A stretch of 59,135 nt of DNA from an uncultured Clostridia bacterium (GCA_934129745.1 CAKOWZ010000012.1:1-59135), one strand, 5' to 3'. Counted from the stretch's first letter, positions 1-9,620 are shown. Translations and numbers: made by a program. The notes: generated from the sequence alone by a model not told the origin.

Positions 1-2
1 TA

Positions 3-605
3 AAAAGACCAGAACAAGCAGTAAAACTATTTTTAAGATTTGCAATAGCAAAAGGAATTGTTACTTATGGATTAGAATTAATGTTAGCAGTTTTTAGAAT
101 AATACAAGGAATAGCGACAACAATTATGGCGAAAAGTTCATTTCAAGCAAGTTCTATGACTTTACCTCAATCAATTGTAGATGCAGTTAATAATTGTGGA
201 TTTTTTGAAAGTATACCTTTATGGGCAGTTACTTTGTTAGGAGGACTTTTTGTAACTGTATTATCATTTATTTTAATTTTAACAGTATACGGAAGATTTT
301 TTAAACTATATATGTATACAGCAATAGCTCCAATACCACTATCATCTTTTGCAGGAGAAAGTACACAAAATATAGGAAAAAGCTTTCTAAAAAGTTATAT
401 AGCAGTTTGTTTAGAAGGTGCAATTATTGTATTAGCTTGTGTGATTTTTTCAGCATTTGTAACAACTGCACCAAATGTAGATACTGGTGCTGCGACAGTT
501 ACAATGGTATGGAAGTATGTTGGAGAACTGATATTTAATATGTTAGTTCTAGTTGGAACTATTAGAATGTCGGACAGAATTGTTAGAGAAATGATGGGGT
601 TATAG
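3..605 (+). CDS. VirB6/TrbL-like conjugation membrane protein, 5'-truncated by window edge
   Basis: The reading frame is open from base 3 to the TAG at 603-605, so the start lies upstream of the window; the ATG at 81 is internal. The visible 200 residues are very hydrophobic, with several membrane spans (for example around the segments reading LLGGLFVTVLSFILILTVYG and CLEGAIIVLACVIFSAF). Position just before PrgI-like and VirB4 genes matches the VirB6/TrbL-like polytopic protein of clostridial CTn elements (CD1112 type), which forms the inner-membrane pore of the type IV secretion channel. Family assignment rests on order and hydrophobic pattern; specific function is inferred. Confidence 0.75.
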   Translation, partial: KRPEQAVKLFLRFAIAKGIVTYGLELMLAVFRIIQGIATTIMAKSSFQASSMTLPQSIVDAVNNCGFFESIPLWAVTLLGGLFVTVLSFILILTVYGRFFKLYMYTAIAPIPLSSFAGESTQNIGKSFLKSYIAVCLEGAIIVLACVIFSAFVTTAPNVDTGAATVTMVWKYVGELIFNMLVLVGTIRMSDRIVREMMGL

Positions 606-624
606 ATGGAAAGGAGTGTTTTAT

Positions 625-1035
625 TTGGAACCAAATTTAAAATTTTATGAAATAGACGAAATAATAAAACTTTTACAAAGTAAAGAAAGATTAGTATATG
701 TTGATGATGGTATCGAGGAGGCAGTTATCAAATATAAAGATTTACCAGATTTTATTGTAGATTATAATGAAAAATGTGGTTTGAAAGATATTAAAGTATA
801 TGATTACGAAAATCCAAACATGGATAAGCCTTTATTAGATACATTTGGCGTTTTTTTGAATAAATGTGAGCCAAAAGTAAGAGAAGATATAATCGATAGA
901 TTAGTTATGCTACAAAGGGGAGAAATAAACGTAAAAGATTATAAGATAATTGATGAAGATACTCTAGATGTGGCAAATGAAAAAATAGAGCAAGAAGAAA
1001 TGAAGAAAAAACATAAAGAAAGAGGTGCAAGATAA
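625..1035 (+). CDS. Conserved-type ICE hypothetical protein, 136 aa
   Basis: I do not recognise a domain. TTG at 625 is chosen because AAGGAG (611-616) sits 8 bases upstream; the in-frame GTG at 616 overlaps that ribosome binding site. The product is acidic, soluble, without signal peptide or membrane span, ending in a charged Glu/Lys-rich helix (about residues 115-136). It lies 19 bases after the VirB6-like gene and directly before another small ICE gene, so it is probably cotranscribed and serves conjugation or its regulation; this is inferred only from position. Confidence 0.6.
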   Translation: MEPNLKFYEIDEIIKLLQSKERLVYVDDGIEEAVIKYKDLPDFIVDYNEKCGLKDIKVYDYENPNMDKPLLDTFGVFLNKCEPKVREDIIDRLVMLQRGEINVKDYKIIDEDTLDVANEKIEQEEMKKKHKERGAR

Positions 1036-1036
1036 T

Positions 1037-1309
1037 ATGAGTTCGGATTTTATACATATAGAAGAAAATGGAATTAAATATTTAGTACACCCAACTGGGA
1101 GTATATTTGAAGGTATGAAAATAAGAGAAAATCCAAATGATGCATTTGAGAATGCAATAAAAAGAGGAATGAAAAATCCTGATGATTGGATGTATATGTA
1201 TTCGGAGAACAATAAAGACTTTTTCAAGAACTATTATTCAAGAACATATAAATCATTTCCTCAATTTGGCTTAAAAGAAAAAATAAAAAATAAATTACTG
1301 GAAAGGTAG
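1037..1309 (+). CDS. Small ICE hypothetical protein, 90 aa
   Basis: ATG at 1037 is preceded by AGAGGTG at 1021-1027 and follows the previous stop (1033-1035) by one base, a translationally coupled arrangement. The product is soluble, Asn/Lys/aromatic-rich, with no membrane segment or known motif. It is embedded between the VirB6-like and VirB4 genes in the transfer block. Function unknown. Confidence 0.6.
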   Translation: MSSDFIHIEENGIKYLVHPTGSIFEGMKIRENPNDAFENAIKRGMKNPDDWMYMYSENNKDFFKNYYSRTYKSFPQFGLKEKIKNKLLER

Positions 1310-1318
1310 GAAAATATT

Positions 1319-2098
1319 ATGAATTTAATAAATGAAGATGAATTAAAAATCATTGAAGATAGTTATGATTATACAAAATTTAAAGACAAAACAGCATTGT
1401 TTGAAACAAAAATTGCAAATGATATGAGACATAACGGAGAAATAATAGAAGTTTTAGGGGTAATAAAAGGCAGAGATCCAGAACATGATTCATATATAGT
1501 TCGTTTTAATGATGGAACTATAGAAAAAAATGTTATGAATTGTGAATTAACATTTGATTATCATAGAGATAAAGCTAGTATAGAAACAAGAAAAAAATTA
1601 AGTCAAATAATGAAATTATATGAATTGAGTGATAAGGAGGCTGAAGAACTTTTAATAGCATCATATAATTATGATTATGAAATGAATGAGGGAGTTGTTC
1701 TTACAAATCTTGAATCAATAGAAAGATTATTTACAGAAGAAGATAGTGAAGAAAGAATAAATCCAAGCATTAAACAATTAAAAGCTATGGCAATGTATAT
1801 TAGAGAGACAAAAGAATATTATGTGCCTTTTTTTGGATATGAAGAATATACGGAAAAGGTTATTGATTTAATTTTAAATAAAGATGAAACAGAAATTACA
1901 AAATTAGAGTTTCTTAATGAAATAAAAGATATGATTAGCCATAATATAATATGCTATTCAAGTAATTATTCTCTGGAACAATCAAAACAAGGGTATGAAA
2001 AAGAGTTCATAAGAGAAAATAAAAAACTTATGTTAGTTGAACAAATGATTAAAGAAGAAAAACAAAAAGAAAAAAAGAAAAACAAGGAGGCTAGATAG
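1319..2098 (+). CDS. ICE transfer-region hypothetical protein, 259 aa
   Basis: I do not recognise a family. The protein is acidic and cytoplasmic, with a short beta-rich stretch near residues 40-75 (a small SH3-like or Tudor-like fold is possible, since it reads VLGVIKGRDPEHDSYIVRFN), then mostly helix, and a highly basic C-terminal tail (KEKKKNKEAR). The start ATG is 9 bases after the previous stop. AAGGAGG inside its last codons (2084-2090) serves as ribosome binding site of the next gene, whose ATG starts immediately after this stop. Confidence 0.6.
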   Translation: MNLINEDELKIIEDSYDYTKFKDKTALFETKIANDMRHNGEIIEVLGVIKGRDPEHDSYIVRFNDGTIEKNVMNCELTFDYHRDKASIETRKKLSQIMKLYELSDKEAEELLIASYNYDYEMNEGVVLTNLESIERLFTEEDSEERINPSIKQLKAMAMYIRETKEYYVPFFGYEEYTEKVIDLILNKDETEITKLEFLNEIKDMISHNIICYSSNYSLEQSKQGYEKEFIRENKKLMLVEQMIKEEKQKEKKKNKEAR

Positions 2099-2527
2099 AT
2101 GGAAGTAAAAATAAATAAAGATATTAGAGAATTTAGTGAGAGTATATTTTTTGGACTGTCTTTAAGGCAGTTCATTTTTTCTGTCTTGGCTTGTATTGTA
2201 GCAGTAATATTATACTTTATTTTAAAACCATTCTGTGGAATTGAAACCTTAAGTTGGGTGTGCATTTTAGGATCTGTACCATTTGCAGTATTAGGTTTTG
2301 TAAAATACAACGGAATGACGGCAGAGAAATTTATTATTGCAGTTATAAAGTCAGAATTTTTAACTCCTAGAAAACTAACTTATAAAACAACAAATATATA
2401 TGCTGAAATATTTAAACCAACTATTGATAGAAAGTTAAAACAAAGTTTGCTAAAGCCACAAAAAAAGATGAAAGAAAAGAAAAATAAAAAGAAGAAAAAG
2501 GAGGTAAAAAATAATGAAAACTCTTAA
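2099..2527 (+). CDS. PrgI-family / VirB3-like conjugation membrane protein
   Basis: 142 residues. A short N-terminal leader (EVKINKDIREFSES) is followed by two adjacent membrane spans at about residues 22-42 and 50-68, then a cytoplasmic tail ending in a long run of lysines. This is the layout of PrgI/TcpE-type proteins that sit directly before VirB4 in Gram-positive conjugation systems and act like VirB3, docking the ATPase to the membrane. AAGGAGG at 2084-2090 supports the ATG at 2099; the 3' end overlaps the VirB4 gene by 14 bases. Family inferred from topology and order. Confidence 0.75.
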   Translation: MEVKINKDIREFSESIFFGLSLRQFIFSVLACIVAVILYFILKPFCGIETLSWVCILGSVPFAVLGFVKYNGMTAEKFIIAVIKSEFLTPRKLTYKTTNIYAEIFKPTIDRKLKQSLLKPQKKMKEKKNKKKKKEVKNNENS

Positions 2528-4853
2528 TAAAATTTTAAAATTAGATAAAGAAAAATTCAAAATACCTAAATGTGTTCAAGATATTATTCCAATAAAAGCA
2601 ATATGGGAAGATGGAATTTTTCAAGTAAGTAAAAATAAATTTTCAAAATCATTTAAGTTTATGGATATTAACTATGCAGTTGCAAGTAAAGAAGATAAAG
2701 AGGCAATGTTTTTAGATTATTCAGATTTATTAAATTCTCTAGATGCTGGAGCAATAACAAAAATTACAATAAATAATAGAAGAATAAATAAATTAGACTT
2801 TGAAAAAACGATATTGCTTGATGAAAATGAAGATGAACTTAATGATTATAGAAAAGAATATAATAAAATGCTTGTATCTCAGGCAAAAAATGCAAATGAA
2901 ATTATACAAGAAAAAATAATTACAATATCTGTTTATAAGAAAAATGTCGAAGAAGCTCGAAGTTATTTTAATAGAGCGGGTAGTGAATTGATAAGTCGCT
3001 TTAATACATTAGGCTCAAAATGTGTTGAATTAGATGCAAAAGAAAGATTAAGAATAGCACATGATTTTTATAGAACAGGAGAAGAAACTTCTTTTAGATT
3101 TGATATACACGAAACAATGAAAAAAGGTCATAATTTCAAAGATTTTATTTGTCCAGATACAGTTGAACTTGAAAGAGATTATTTTAAAATGGGTAATAGA
3201 TATGGTAGAGTATTATTCCTAAAAGAATATTCTAGTTATATCAATGATGACATGGTAACAGAACTTACAGACTTGAATAAAAATATGATGTTATCAATAG
3301 ATGTCATTCCAATTCCAATGGATGAAGCAGTAAAAGAAGCAGAAAAACGTAGGTTAGGTGTAGAAACCAATATTACAAACTGGCAGAGAAAACAAAATGC
3401 TCAAAATAATTTTTCTGCAATAATACCTTACGATATGGAACAACAGAGAAATGATTCAAAAGAAATGTTAGATGATTTGACTATTCGCGACCAAAGAATG
3501 TTTTTAGGAGTTATTACAATGGTAATAACAGAAGAATCAAAAGAAAAATTAGAAAGTGTTACAGATGCAATTTTAAAGATAGCAAGTAAAAATCTATGTC
3601 AGCTTGGAATATTAAGATTTCAACAACTAGATGGACTTAACACAGTATTACCATTTGGAGTTAGAAAAATAGATGCAGTAAGAACTTTAACTACTGAAAG
3701 TTTAGCAGTATTTATGCCATTCAAAGTGCAAGAAATAAGGCACGAGAATGGTATTTTTTATGGTCAAAATGCTATTAGTAAGAACATGATTATTGCAGAT
3801 AGAAGACAGCTTTTAAATGGAAACTCATTCATACTGGGAGTGTCTGGCAGTGGAAAGTCATTTACAGGTAAACAAGAAATAACTTCAATACGATTACGAG
3901 ATCCAAATGCTGATATTATTTTAGTAGATCCTGAATCCGAATATGCACCACTTGTTAAAGCTTTGGGCGGAGAGGTTATTAAAATATCAGCAGTAAGTAA
4001 TAATCACATAAATGCAATGGATATGAATTCAGAATATGGAGATGGAGCAAATCCAATAATATTAAAATCTGAATTTATACTATCTTTGTGTGAACAACTA
4101 ATTGGTAGCGGTAATCTCGGACCGAAACAAAAATCAATAATAGATAGATGTACTGCGAATGTTTACAGAGTATTTCAACAAGGTAACTATCAAGGAGTGC
4201 CTCCAACTTTACAAGATTTTAGAGAAGAACTTTTAAAACAACCAGAAGATGAGTCGAAAGAAATAGCACTTGCAATAGAATTATTTACAAATGGCTCTTT
4301 AAATACATTTGCTATGAATACTAATGTAAACACATCTAATAGTTTAATATGCTATGATATTTTAGAATTAGGAAAACAATTACAACCAATAGGAATGTTA
4401 GTAGTTTTAGACTCTATATTAAATAGAATTACTGCTAATAGAACAAAAGGTAAAAATACATATATTTTTATTGATGAAATATATTTGTTATTCCAATATG
4501 AATATTCTGCAAATTTCTTATTTACACTTTGGAAAAGGGTTAGAAAATATGGAGCTTTCTGTACAGGTATAACACAAAATGTTGAAGATTTATTACAAAG
4601 TCATACAGCAAGAACTATGCTTGCAAACTCTGAATTTATTATTATGCTTAATCAAGCAAGTACAGATAGAATAGAACTTGCAAAATTATTAAATATATCA
4701 GACTTACAGATGAGCTTTATAACAAATGTAGGAGCAGGAGAAGGACTTATAAAAGTAGGTTCGTCATTAGTTCCTTTTGTTAATAAATTTCCAAAGAATA
4801 CAAGACTTTATACTTTGATGACAACAAAACCAGGAGAAGGATTTAATGAATAA
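2514..4853 (+). CDS. VirB4-like type IV secretion ATPase (CD1110 type)
   Basis: 779 residues. Walker A GVSGSGKS lies at 442-449 and Walker B with a D-E pair (IFIDEIYLLF) near 650-659, followed by the RKYGAFCTGITQNVEDLL segment typical of VirB4/TraE. The N-terminal half is the VirB4 scaffold domain. It powers assembly or transport through the conjugative channel at the inner face of the membrane. The ribosome binding site is AAAGGAGG in the preceding gene's end, and the stop overlaps the following sortase start. Length fits the family. Note that the P-loop here is read without any frameshift, unlike that of bceA. Confidence 0.93.
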   Translation: MKTLNKILKLDKEKFKIPKCVQDIIPIKAIWEDGIFQVSKNKFSKSFKFMDINYAVASKEDKEAMFLDYSDLLNSLDAGAITKITINNRRINKLDFEKTILLDENEDELNDYRKEYNKMLVSQAKNANEIIQEKIITISVYKKNVEEARSYFNRAGSELISRFNTLGSKCVELDAKERLRIAHDFYRTGEETSFRFDIHETMKKGHNFKDFICPDTVELERDYFKMGNRYGRVLFLKEYSSYINDDMVTELTDLNKNMMLSIDVIPIPMDEAVKEAEKRRLGVETNITNWQRKQNAQNNFSAIIPYDMEQQRNDSKEMLDDLTIRDQRMFLGVITMVITEESKEKLESVTDAILKIASKNLCQLGILRFQQLDGLNTVLPFGVRKIDAVRTLTTESLAVFMPFKVQEIRHENGIFYGQNAISKNMIIADRRQLLNGNSFILGVSGSGKSFTGKQEITSIRLRDPNADIILVDPESEYAPLVKALGGEVIKISAVSNNHINAMDMNSEYGDGANPIILKSEFILSLCEQLIGSGNLGPKQKSIIDRCTANVYRVFQQGNYQGVPPTLQDFREELLKQPEDESKEIALAIELFTNGSLNTFAMNTNVNTSNSLICYDILELGKQLQPIGMLVVLDSILNRITANRTKGKNTYIFIDEIYLLFQYEYSANFLFTLWKRVRKYGAFCTGITQNVEDLLQSHTARTMLANSEFIIMLNQASTDRIELAKLLNISDLQMSFITNVGAGEGLIKVGSSLVPFVNKFPKNTRLYTLMTTKPGEGFNE

Positions 4854-5643
4854 AAAGTATAAGTTTATCTTAATGCTACTAATAGTTTTATTTGCTATTA
4901 GTAGCTATTTTTTTATAAAAGAAATTGCGGAAAATAAAAAAGAAAACAATATATATGAAGAACTACAAGAAATTGTAAAAAATGAAGAAAATTCGATACA
5001 AGAGAATGAATATACAAATGCTTCAGAAGACAAATCAAATAATATATCTACTGAAAATAGTACAAATCCAGATGATTTCTATAATTTAGAAAACATATCA
5101 AAAATAAATACAGATGTAATAGGTTGGATTAAAATAAATGGAACTAATATAAATTATCCTATTATGCAAAATGAAAATTATTATCTTCATAGAAATATTT
5201 ATAAAAAAAATTCAAGTCATGGTACTCCATATTTAGCTGAATATTGCAATTTGAGAACAAGTGATAATCTTATTATTTATGGGCATCACATGAACGATAA
5301 TTCAATGTTTGCAGAATTAGTAAATTATAAAAATTATAACTATTATAAAAATCATAAGTATATCTATTTTTATATTTTGAGAGATGGACAGACAATTAAA
5401 AATACCTATGAAATAGTAACTGCATTTAAAACAATAGCCTATTCTGATAATGGTTTCAAATATTATAATTATACTAATTTTTATAATGAGCAAGAGTTTA
5501 ATTCCTTTATAGAAAAATGTCGAAATTTAGAATTTTACAATACAGATGTAAATTTACAATACGGAGATAAGTTAATAACATTATCTACTTGTGAATATTC
5601 ACAAAAAAATGGAAGAATGGTAATCGTTGCGAAGAAAATATAA
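4846..5643 (+). CDS. Class B sortase of the ICE
   Basis: 265 residues. One N-terminal membrane anchor (residues 6-25), an acidic linker to about 85, then the sortase barrel. Catalytic residues are His147 (in YGHHM), Cys249 (in TLSTC) and Arg257 (NGRMV). The TLSTC and WIKINGTNINYPI features indicate class B. Such sortases are common between VirB4 and the cell-wall hydrolase in clostridial CTns and presumably anchor a transfer-related surface protein; no substrate with a sorting signal is visible in the ICE part of this window. The start overlaps the VirB4 stop (ATG at 4846, TAA at 4851-4853). Confidence 0.9.
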   Translation: MNKKYKFILMLLIVLFAISSYFFIKEIAENKKENNIYEELQEIVKNEENSIQENEYTNASEDKSNNISTENSTNPDDFYNLENISKINTDVIGWIKINGTNINYPIMQNENYYLHRNIYKKNSSHGTPYLAEYCNLRTSDNLIIYGHHMNDNSMFAELVNYKNYNYYKNHKYIYFYILRDGQTIKNTYEIVTAFKTIAYSDNGFKYYNYTNFYNEQEFNSFIEKCRNLEFYNTDVNLQYGDKLITLSTCEYSQKNGRMVIVAKKI

Positions 5644-5662
5644 AAGTCTGGAGGTGGAGCAA

Positions 5663-6844
5663 ATGGCAGAAATCAAAGTAAAGCCAAAAGGCACAATAAA
5701 GAAACTAGAAAAGGAAATAGTACAAGTGCAAAAGTTCAAAAATAACTTAATAACTGTAAAGGAAAAAATAAATGAATTTTCTACAAATGATAGCAATAAT
5801 ACTGCTGAAGATTATGCAAGTCAAAAAATTCAAAATGATATAAGCTATATTTCAAGAAAAGGAGAAGTTAAAGTAAATGAAATTGGAAAAAAATCATTAA
5901 AAGAAACACAAGAAAATTCCATAAAAGGAAAACAAAAAGTAGAAATATTAAAATCTAGAATTAAAGAAAAAAACGCAAGAGAGTTAAAAAATGTAGTTGA
6001 AAATTCAAGCAAAACAATAAAAAAAGGAACAAAGAAAAGTATTAAAACAGCTAAAAATACTACAATACTTGCTAAAAAAGGAATAAAGACAACAGAGCAA
6101 GTGACAAAAAATACTAAAATAGTTGCAAAAGAAAGTGTTAAAATGACACAAAGAGCAGTACAAATATCAAAAAGAACTATTCAAGCTACAATAAAAGCTA
6201 CAAAAATTACAATACAAGCTACTATAAAAACATTAAAAGCAATAATTACTACTGCAAAAGCTATTATATCAGCAATTATTGCAGGAGGCTGGGTAGCAGT
6301 TGTAATTATTCTTGTTATAGCTTTAATTGGAGGATTTATAGCTGCAATTTTTAACAGCAATGGAGATGCAGATTATGATACTTCACAAATTCCTAATAGT
6401 GAAATAATATTAGTTGCAAAAGCACAAATAGGAAATGAGGGAGGAGATAAATTCTGGAAATGGTATGGTTTTGAAGAACATGTACATTGGTGCGCTTGTT
6501 ATGTGAGTTGGTGTGCTAATGAATGTGGTTACATAGAAAAAGGAATAATCCCTAAATTTTCTGTTTGTACAGATGGTATAAATTGGTTTAAAGAAAAAAA
6601 CGAATGGCATGATAGAGGAGAAAGTTATTATCCAATCATTGGAGATATAATTTTCTTTGACTGGAAAGATGAAAACGGTAATCAAGATGGGACAAGTGAT
6701 CATGTTGGAATTGTGACGAGAACAGATATTACTAATAGAAATATCTATACAATAGAGGGAAATACAAGCAATAAATGTGCTGAAAGAATGTACTCTTTTG
6801 ATGATGTACAAGTTATGGGATATGGTAGTCCAAAATATGAATAA
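5663..6844 (+). CDS. Membrane-anchored CHAP-domain cell-wall hydrolase (CD1108 type)
   Basis: 393 residues from ATG 5663, chosen for GGAGGTGG 4-11 bases upstream; an in-frame ATG at 5627 would overlap the sortase. The N-terminal 200 residues form a long, lysine-rich, helical stretch with repeated KxTxxxTKxT patterns, then one membrane span around 205-235, then a CHAP amidase/endopeptidase domain with Cys277/Cys279 (HWCACYVSWCA), His347 (DHVGIV) and a downstream EGNTS motif. It opens peptidoglycan for the mating channel. The large cytoplasmic N-terminus with one span is the usual layout for ICE-encoded hydrolases of this group. Confidence 0.88.
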   Translation: MAEIKVKPKGTIKKLEKEIVQVQKFKNNLITVKEKINEFSTNDSNNTAEDYASQKIQNDISYISRKGEVKVNEIGKKSLKETQENSIKGKQKVEILKSRIKEKNARELKNVVENSSKTIKKGTKKSIKTAKNTTILAKKGIKTTEQVTKNTKIVAKESVKMTQRAVQISKRTIQATIKATKITIQATIKTLKAIITTAKAIISAIIAGGWVAVVIILVIALIGGFIAAIFNSNGDADYDTSQIPNSEIILVAKAQIGNEGGDKFWKWYGFEEHVHWCACYVSWCANECGYIEKGIIPKFSVCTDGINWFKEKNEWHDRGESYYPIIGDIIFFDWKDENGNQDGTSDHVGIVTRTDITNRNIYTIEGNTSNKCAERMYSFDDVQVMGYGSPKYE

Positions 6845-6849
6845 AATTG

Positions 6850-6892
6850 GTATCAAGTAAAGTAAAAATACTTTGCTTGGTACTATTTATTT
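6850..6892 (+). terminator. Intrinsic terminator ending the transfer block
   Basis: GTATCAAGTAAAGTA (6850-6864) pairs with TACTTTGCTTGGTAC (6869-6883) with only G-U wobbles, loop of about 4, then a T-rich tract. It directly follows the CHAP gene stop and separates transfer genes from cargo. Confidence 0.8.
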
Positions 6893-6938
6893 TTTTACTT
6901 TTTTATGATACAATGCAAAAAAATCAAGGAGGATATAA

Positions 6939-7574
6939 ATGTTAGAAAATATAGAAGTTTTATACCATAGTAGTATAAGAATTAACAAAGAAAAAACAAT
7001 TTATATAGATCCATTTAAAATAGATAGAAATTATAATGATGCAGATATTGTTTTTATAACACACGACCATTATGATCACTATTCTGAGGAAGATATAGAT
7101 AAGGTTATAAATGAAAACACAATTATTATAATACCAGAAGAATTATTAACAAAGCTATTAAGAAAAGGCATAAATAAAAATGCAGTTATAACAGTAGAAT
7201 CCAACAAAGAATATATGGTACAAGGAATTAAATTTGAAACAATACCAGCATATAATACAAACAAAGCTTTTCATCCAAAAGAAAATGATTGGGTTGGTTA
7301 TATCATTACACTAGATGGTATTAGATACTATATTGCAGGAGATACGGACATTACAGAAGAAAATAGAAAAGTAAAATGTGATGTTGCTTTTGTTCCAGTT
7401 GGAGGAACATATACAATGGATTTTAAAGAGGCAGCACAATTAATAAATGAAATACAACCTAAAATAGCAGTTCCAATTCATTATGGTAGTGTAGTTGGAA
7501 CAAAACAAGATGCCACGGACTTTATAAAATTATTAAATCCAAGTATAAAAGGTATAATTTTAATGAAACAATAA
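6939..7574 (+). CDS. MBL-fold metal-dependent hydrolase (UlaG-like)
   Basis: 211 residues. The metallo-beta-lactamase signature HDHYDH is at residues 42-47, preceded by ADIVFITHDH; further metal ligands are suggested by AGDTD near 131 and the late PIHYGSVVG histidine. The pattern matches UlaG/RNase-Z-like small MBL hydrolases (beta-lactamase superfamily domain 2). Substrate unknown. AAGGAGG lies 8 bases upstream. It starts the cargo region behind a terminator, so it probably has its own promoter. Confidence 0.85.
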   Translation: MLENIEVLYHSSIRINKEKTIYIDPFKIDRNYNDADIVFITHDHYDHYSEEDIDKVINENTIIIIPEELLTKLLRKGINKNAVITVESNKEYMVQGIKFETIPAYNTNKAFHPKENDWVGYIITLDGIRYYIAGDTDITEENRKVKCDVAFVPVGGTYTMDFKEAAQLINEIQPKIAVPIHYGSVVGTKQDATDFIKLLNPSIKGIILMKQ

Positions 7575-7593
7575 ATGAAAGAAGGAACAAATA

Positions 7594-7770
7594 GTGCAAT
7601 TTTCAAGCAAAGATATTCAATTATTTAATGAAGCAGGAATACATGTAGAAGATAAAAATTATACAAATGATGAAGTTGAAAGATTAAAAATTAAGGTAAC
7701 AGATTTTATTGTAAGTCAAAGTACAAAGGATATAGATAAATATAGTAAAAAATTTAGTAGATTATTATAA
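7594..7770 (+). CDS. Small hypothetical protein, 58 aa, GTG start
   Basis: GTG at 7594 has GAAGGA 7-13 bases upstream (7581-7586); the frame runs to TAA 7768-7770. The product begins MQFSSKDIQLFNEAGI and ends KKFSRLL; it has helix-forming acidic/basic pattern and no membrane span. Short proteins of this style are scattered in Clostridia, but I know no function. It sits 19 bases after the MBL gene and 10 bases before the MmcQ gene, consistent with one operon. Confidence 0.6.
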   Translation: MQFSSKDIQLFNEAGIHVEDKNYTNDEVERLKIKVTDFIVSQSTKDIDKYSKKFSRLL

Positions 7771-7780
7771 GGATTTAGTT

Positions 7781-8107
7781 ATGAATAAAGAAGAAATAAT
7801 AAAATATTGTTTAACATTAGAAAATACATACAAAGATTGTCCATTTTCGGATGACTTTGAATCTGTAACAATGAAACATTTGAAAAATAAAAAGTGGTTT
7901 GCATTATTAATGAATGTAAATAATAAGTTATACCTTAATGTTAAGACAGATCCAAATTATTCTGATATATTGAGAAATACTTATGATTATATAATACCTG
8001 CATATCACATGAATAAGGAACATTGGAATACAATTATTGTGGATGAAAAAGTGGACAATAATTTAGTTAAAGAATTGATAGAACAAAGTTATCAATTAAC
8101 GAAATAA
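7781..8107 (+). CDS. MmcQ/YjbR family protein
   Basis: 108 residues. The N-terminal IIKYCLTLENTYKDCPF and central KNKKWFALLMNVN, LYLNVKTDP and IIPAYHMNKEHWNTI segments are the typical MmcQ/YjbR (CyaY-like fold, DUF419) landmarks. Such proteins are called DNA-binding by fold but have no established role. GGATTTAG precedes the ATG at weak match; the gene is 10 bases behind the preceding small gene. Confidence 0.85.
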   Translation: MNKEEIIKYCLTLENTYKDCPFSDDFESVTMKHLKNKKWFALLMNVNNKLYLNVKTDPNYSDILRNTYDYIIPAYHMNKEHWNTIIVDEKVDNNLVKELIEQSYQLTK

Positions 8108-8154
8108 AGTTAAATACGAATAGTAAGTTATCGTTGAGAAAGAAGTGTTGGTAT

Positions 8155-9231
8155 ATGAAGAAAAAAATAAGTTTAATGGCAAGTATGGTATTATATTTGA
8201 TTGCTATAATTATTTTAATATATTATTTTAGTTTAGAGTTTAATGAATTATTACGTTTAAGTCCAACTGGAAGAATAGTATTATTACTATTAAGTTGTCT
8301 TATTATGTATTTTGGTGGATTAGCTTTAACTAAATATATAGATGAAAAATATAAGAATAAAGTTTTAAAAATAAATATAGGTATATGGTTTATTTTATAT
8401 ATTATATTGTTATCAACACTTACTTTATTTGATGATTATTTTTTTAGAGGAGATTTTAATATATTAAATTGGAATAGTGAGTTGTTTAAAAACTATATGT
8501 CTAACTCATTTAATTTAATTCCATTTAAAACAATTTTGGGTTACATTACAAAATTTATTAGTGGAGATATTGCACCATATATATTTATATATAATATTTT
8601 AGGAAATGCAGTTGCTTTAATGCCTTTTGCCTTTTTCTTACCAATATTATTTGAAAAACAAAAGAAATTAAAAAACTTTTTATTAACAATGATTTGTATA
8701 GTTGTGGGTATTGAACTATTGCAATTTATTACAATATCTGGTTGCTGTGATATTGATGATGTGATTCTAAATGTATTAGGTTCATTAATTATGTTTGTAA
8801 TATTGCGAATATCATCTATAAACAAATTTTTAAGAAACATAGTCCTTTTAGAAAAAAATAAAATTGATTATAAAGATTTAATAAAAAAGATTATTATTAT
8901 TTTAATACCAATTATCTGTATTATTGGAGTTGTTTTTATAAGTGAAAATAAGTATATAGATAAAAATAGTCAAACTTTTACACACTTAAAGATAATAGAT
9001 AAAACAAAAGAAGAAAATATTACATGTAATACTGCATTAGAACAATTTTATGAAGATAAAGAATATATATATTATTTTCCTTGCGAAAAAAGTAAATATG
9101 TAATAGTTATATATTCTAATGGTTATCAAGAAACTGTAAAATCATCTTTAGAATATGGAGATATAACTATTGAAGATTTAGAAAAAAATAACATAGAATT
9201 TATCAAACAGAAGAAAGATATGAGTAATTGA
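8155..9231 (+). CDS. VanZ-like membrane protein with extracytoplasmic C-terminal domain
   Basis: 358 residues from ATG 8155 (an in-frame TTG at 8134 lacks better support). Several membrane spans cover residues 1-215. The VanZ signatures are visible: FNLIPFKTI, a GNAVALMPFAFFLP helix, and CCDIDDVILNVLG. After a further span near 240-260 comes a ~100-residue extracytoplasmic C-terminal domain of unknown type. VanZ gives low-level teicoplanin resistance in Tn1546, and VanZ-like proteins are linked to resistance against envelope-active lipoglycopeptides or antimicrobial peptides; the role here is inferred. Confidence 0.85.
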   Translation: MKKKISLMASMVLYLIAIIILIYYFSLEFNELLRLSPTGRIVLLLLSCLIMYFGGLALTKYIDEKYKNKVLKINIGIWFILYIILLSTLTLFDDYFFRGDFNILNWNSELFKNYMSNSFNLIPFKTILGYITKFISGDIAPYIFIYNILGNAVALMPFAFFLPILFEKQKKLKNFLLTMICIVVGIELLQFITISGCCDIDDVILNVLGSLIMFVILRISSINKFLRNIVLLEKNKIDYKDLIKKIIIILIPIICIIGVVFISENKYIDKNSQTFTHLKIIDKTKEENITCNTALEQFYEDKEYIYYFPCEKSKYVIVIYSNGYQETVKSSLEYGDITIEDLEKNNIEFIKQKKDMSN

Positions 9232-9303
9232 CAAATTACATGTATATAAAATTCAAAGATTAGTTGTAAAAGTTAATATATTAAGTTATAGGAGGAAAAT
9301 AAT

Positions 9304-9507
9304 ATGTCAAGTTGGAAATGTCCAAAATGCGAAAATGAAGAATATGTAAAAGATCAATTCCAAGCAACAGGAGGAGATTTTGCAAAAGTATTTAATGTGC
9401 AAAATAAAAAGTTTATTACAATAAGTTGCAGTAAGTGTGGATACACAGAATTGTATAGAGCAGAAACATCAGCAGGAATGAACATATTTGATTTTTTAAT
9501 GAATTAA
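9304..9507 (+). CDS. Zinc-ribbon nucleic-acid-binding-type protein (DUF2082-like)
   Basis: 67 residues with CPKC at residues 6-9 and CSKC at 41-44, and the FxxTGGxFAKxFNVQNKKFI stretch between them, typical of the small DUF2082 zinc ribbon proteins. AGGAGG lies 7 bases upstream of the ATG. No partner is evident; neighbouring genes are ICE cargo. Confidence 0.8.
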   Translation: MSSWKCPKCENEEYVKDQFQATGGDFAKVFNVQNKKFITISCSKCGYTELYRAETSAGMNIFDFLMN

Positions 9508-9620
9508 ACTTAAAGTGATAATCAGATTTTTGCAGATAATTTAATGATTCTACCAACAATCGATTGATAAAAGCTAATAAAGTGATAGTATGATAGCAAT
9601 AAAGAAAAAGGGAGTTTTTT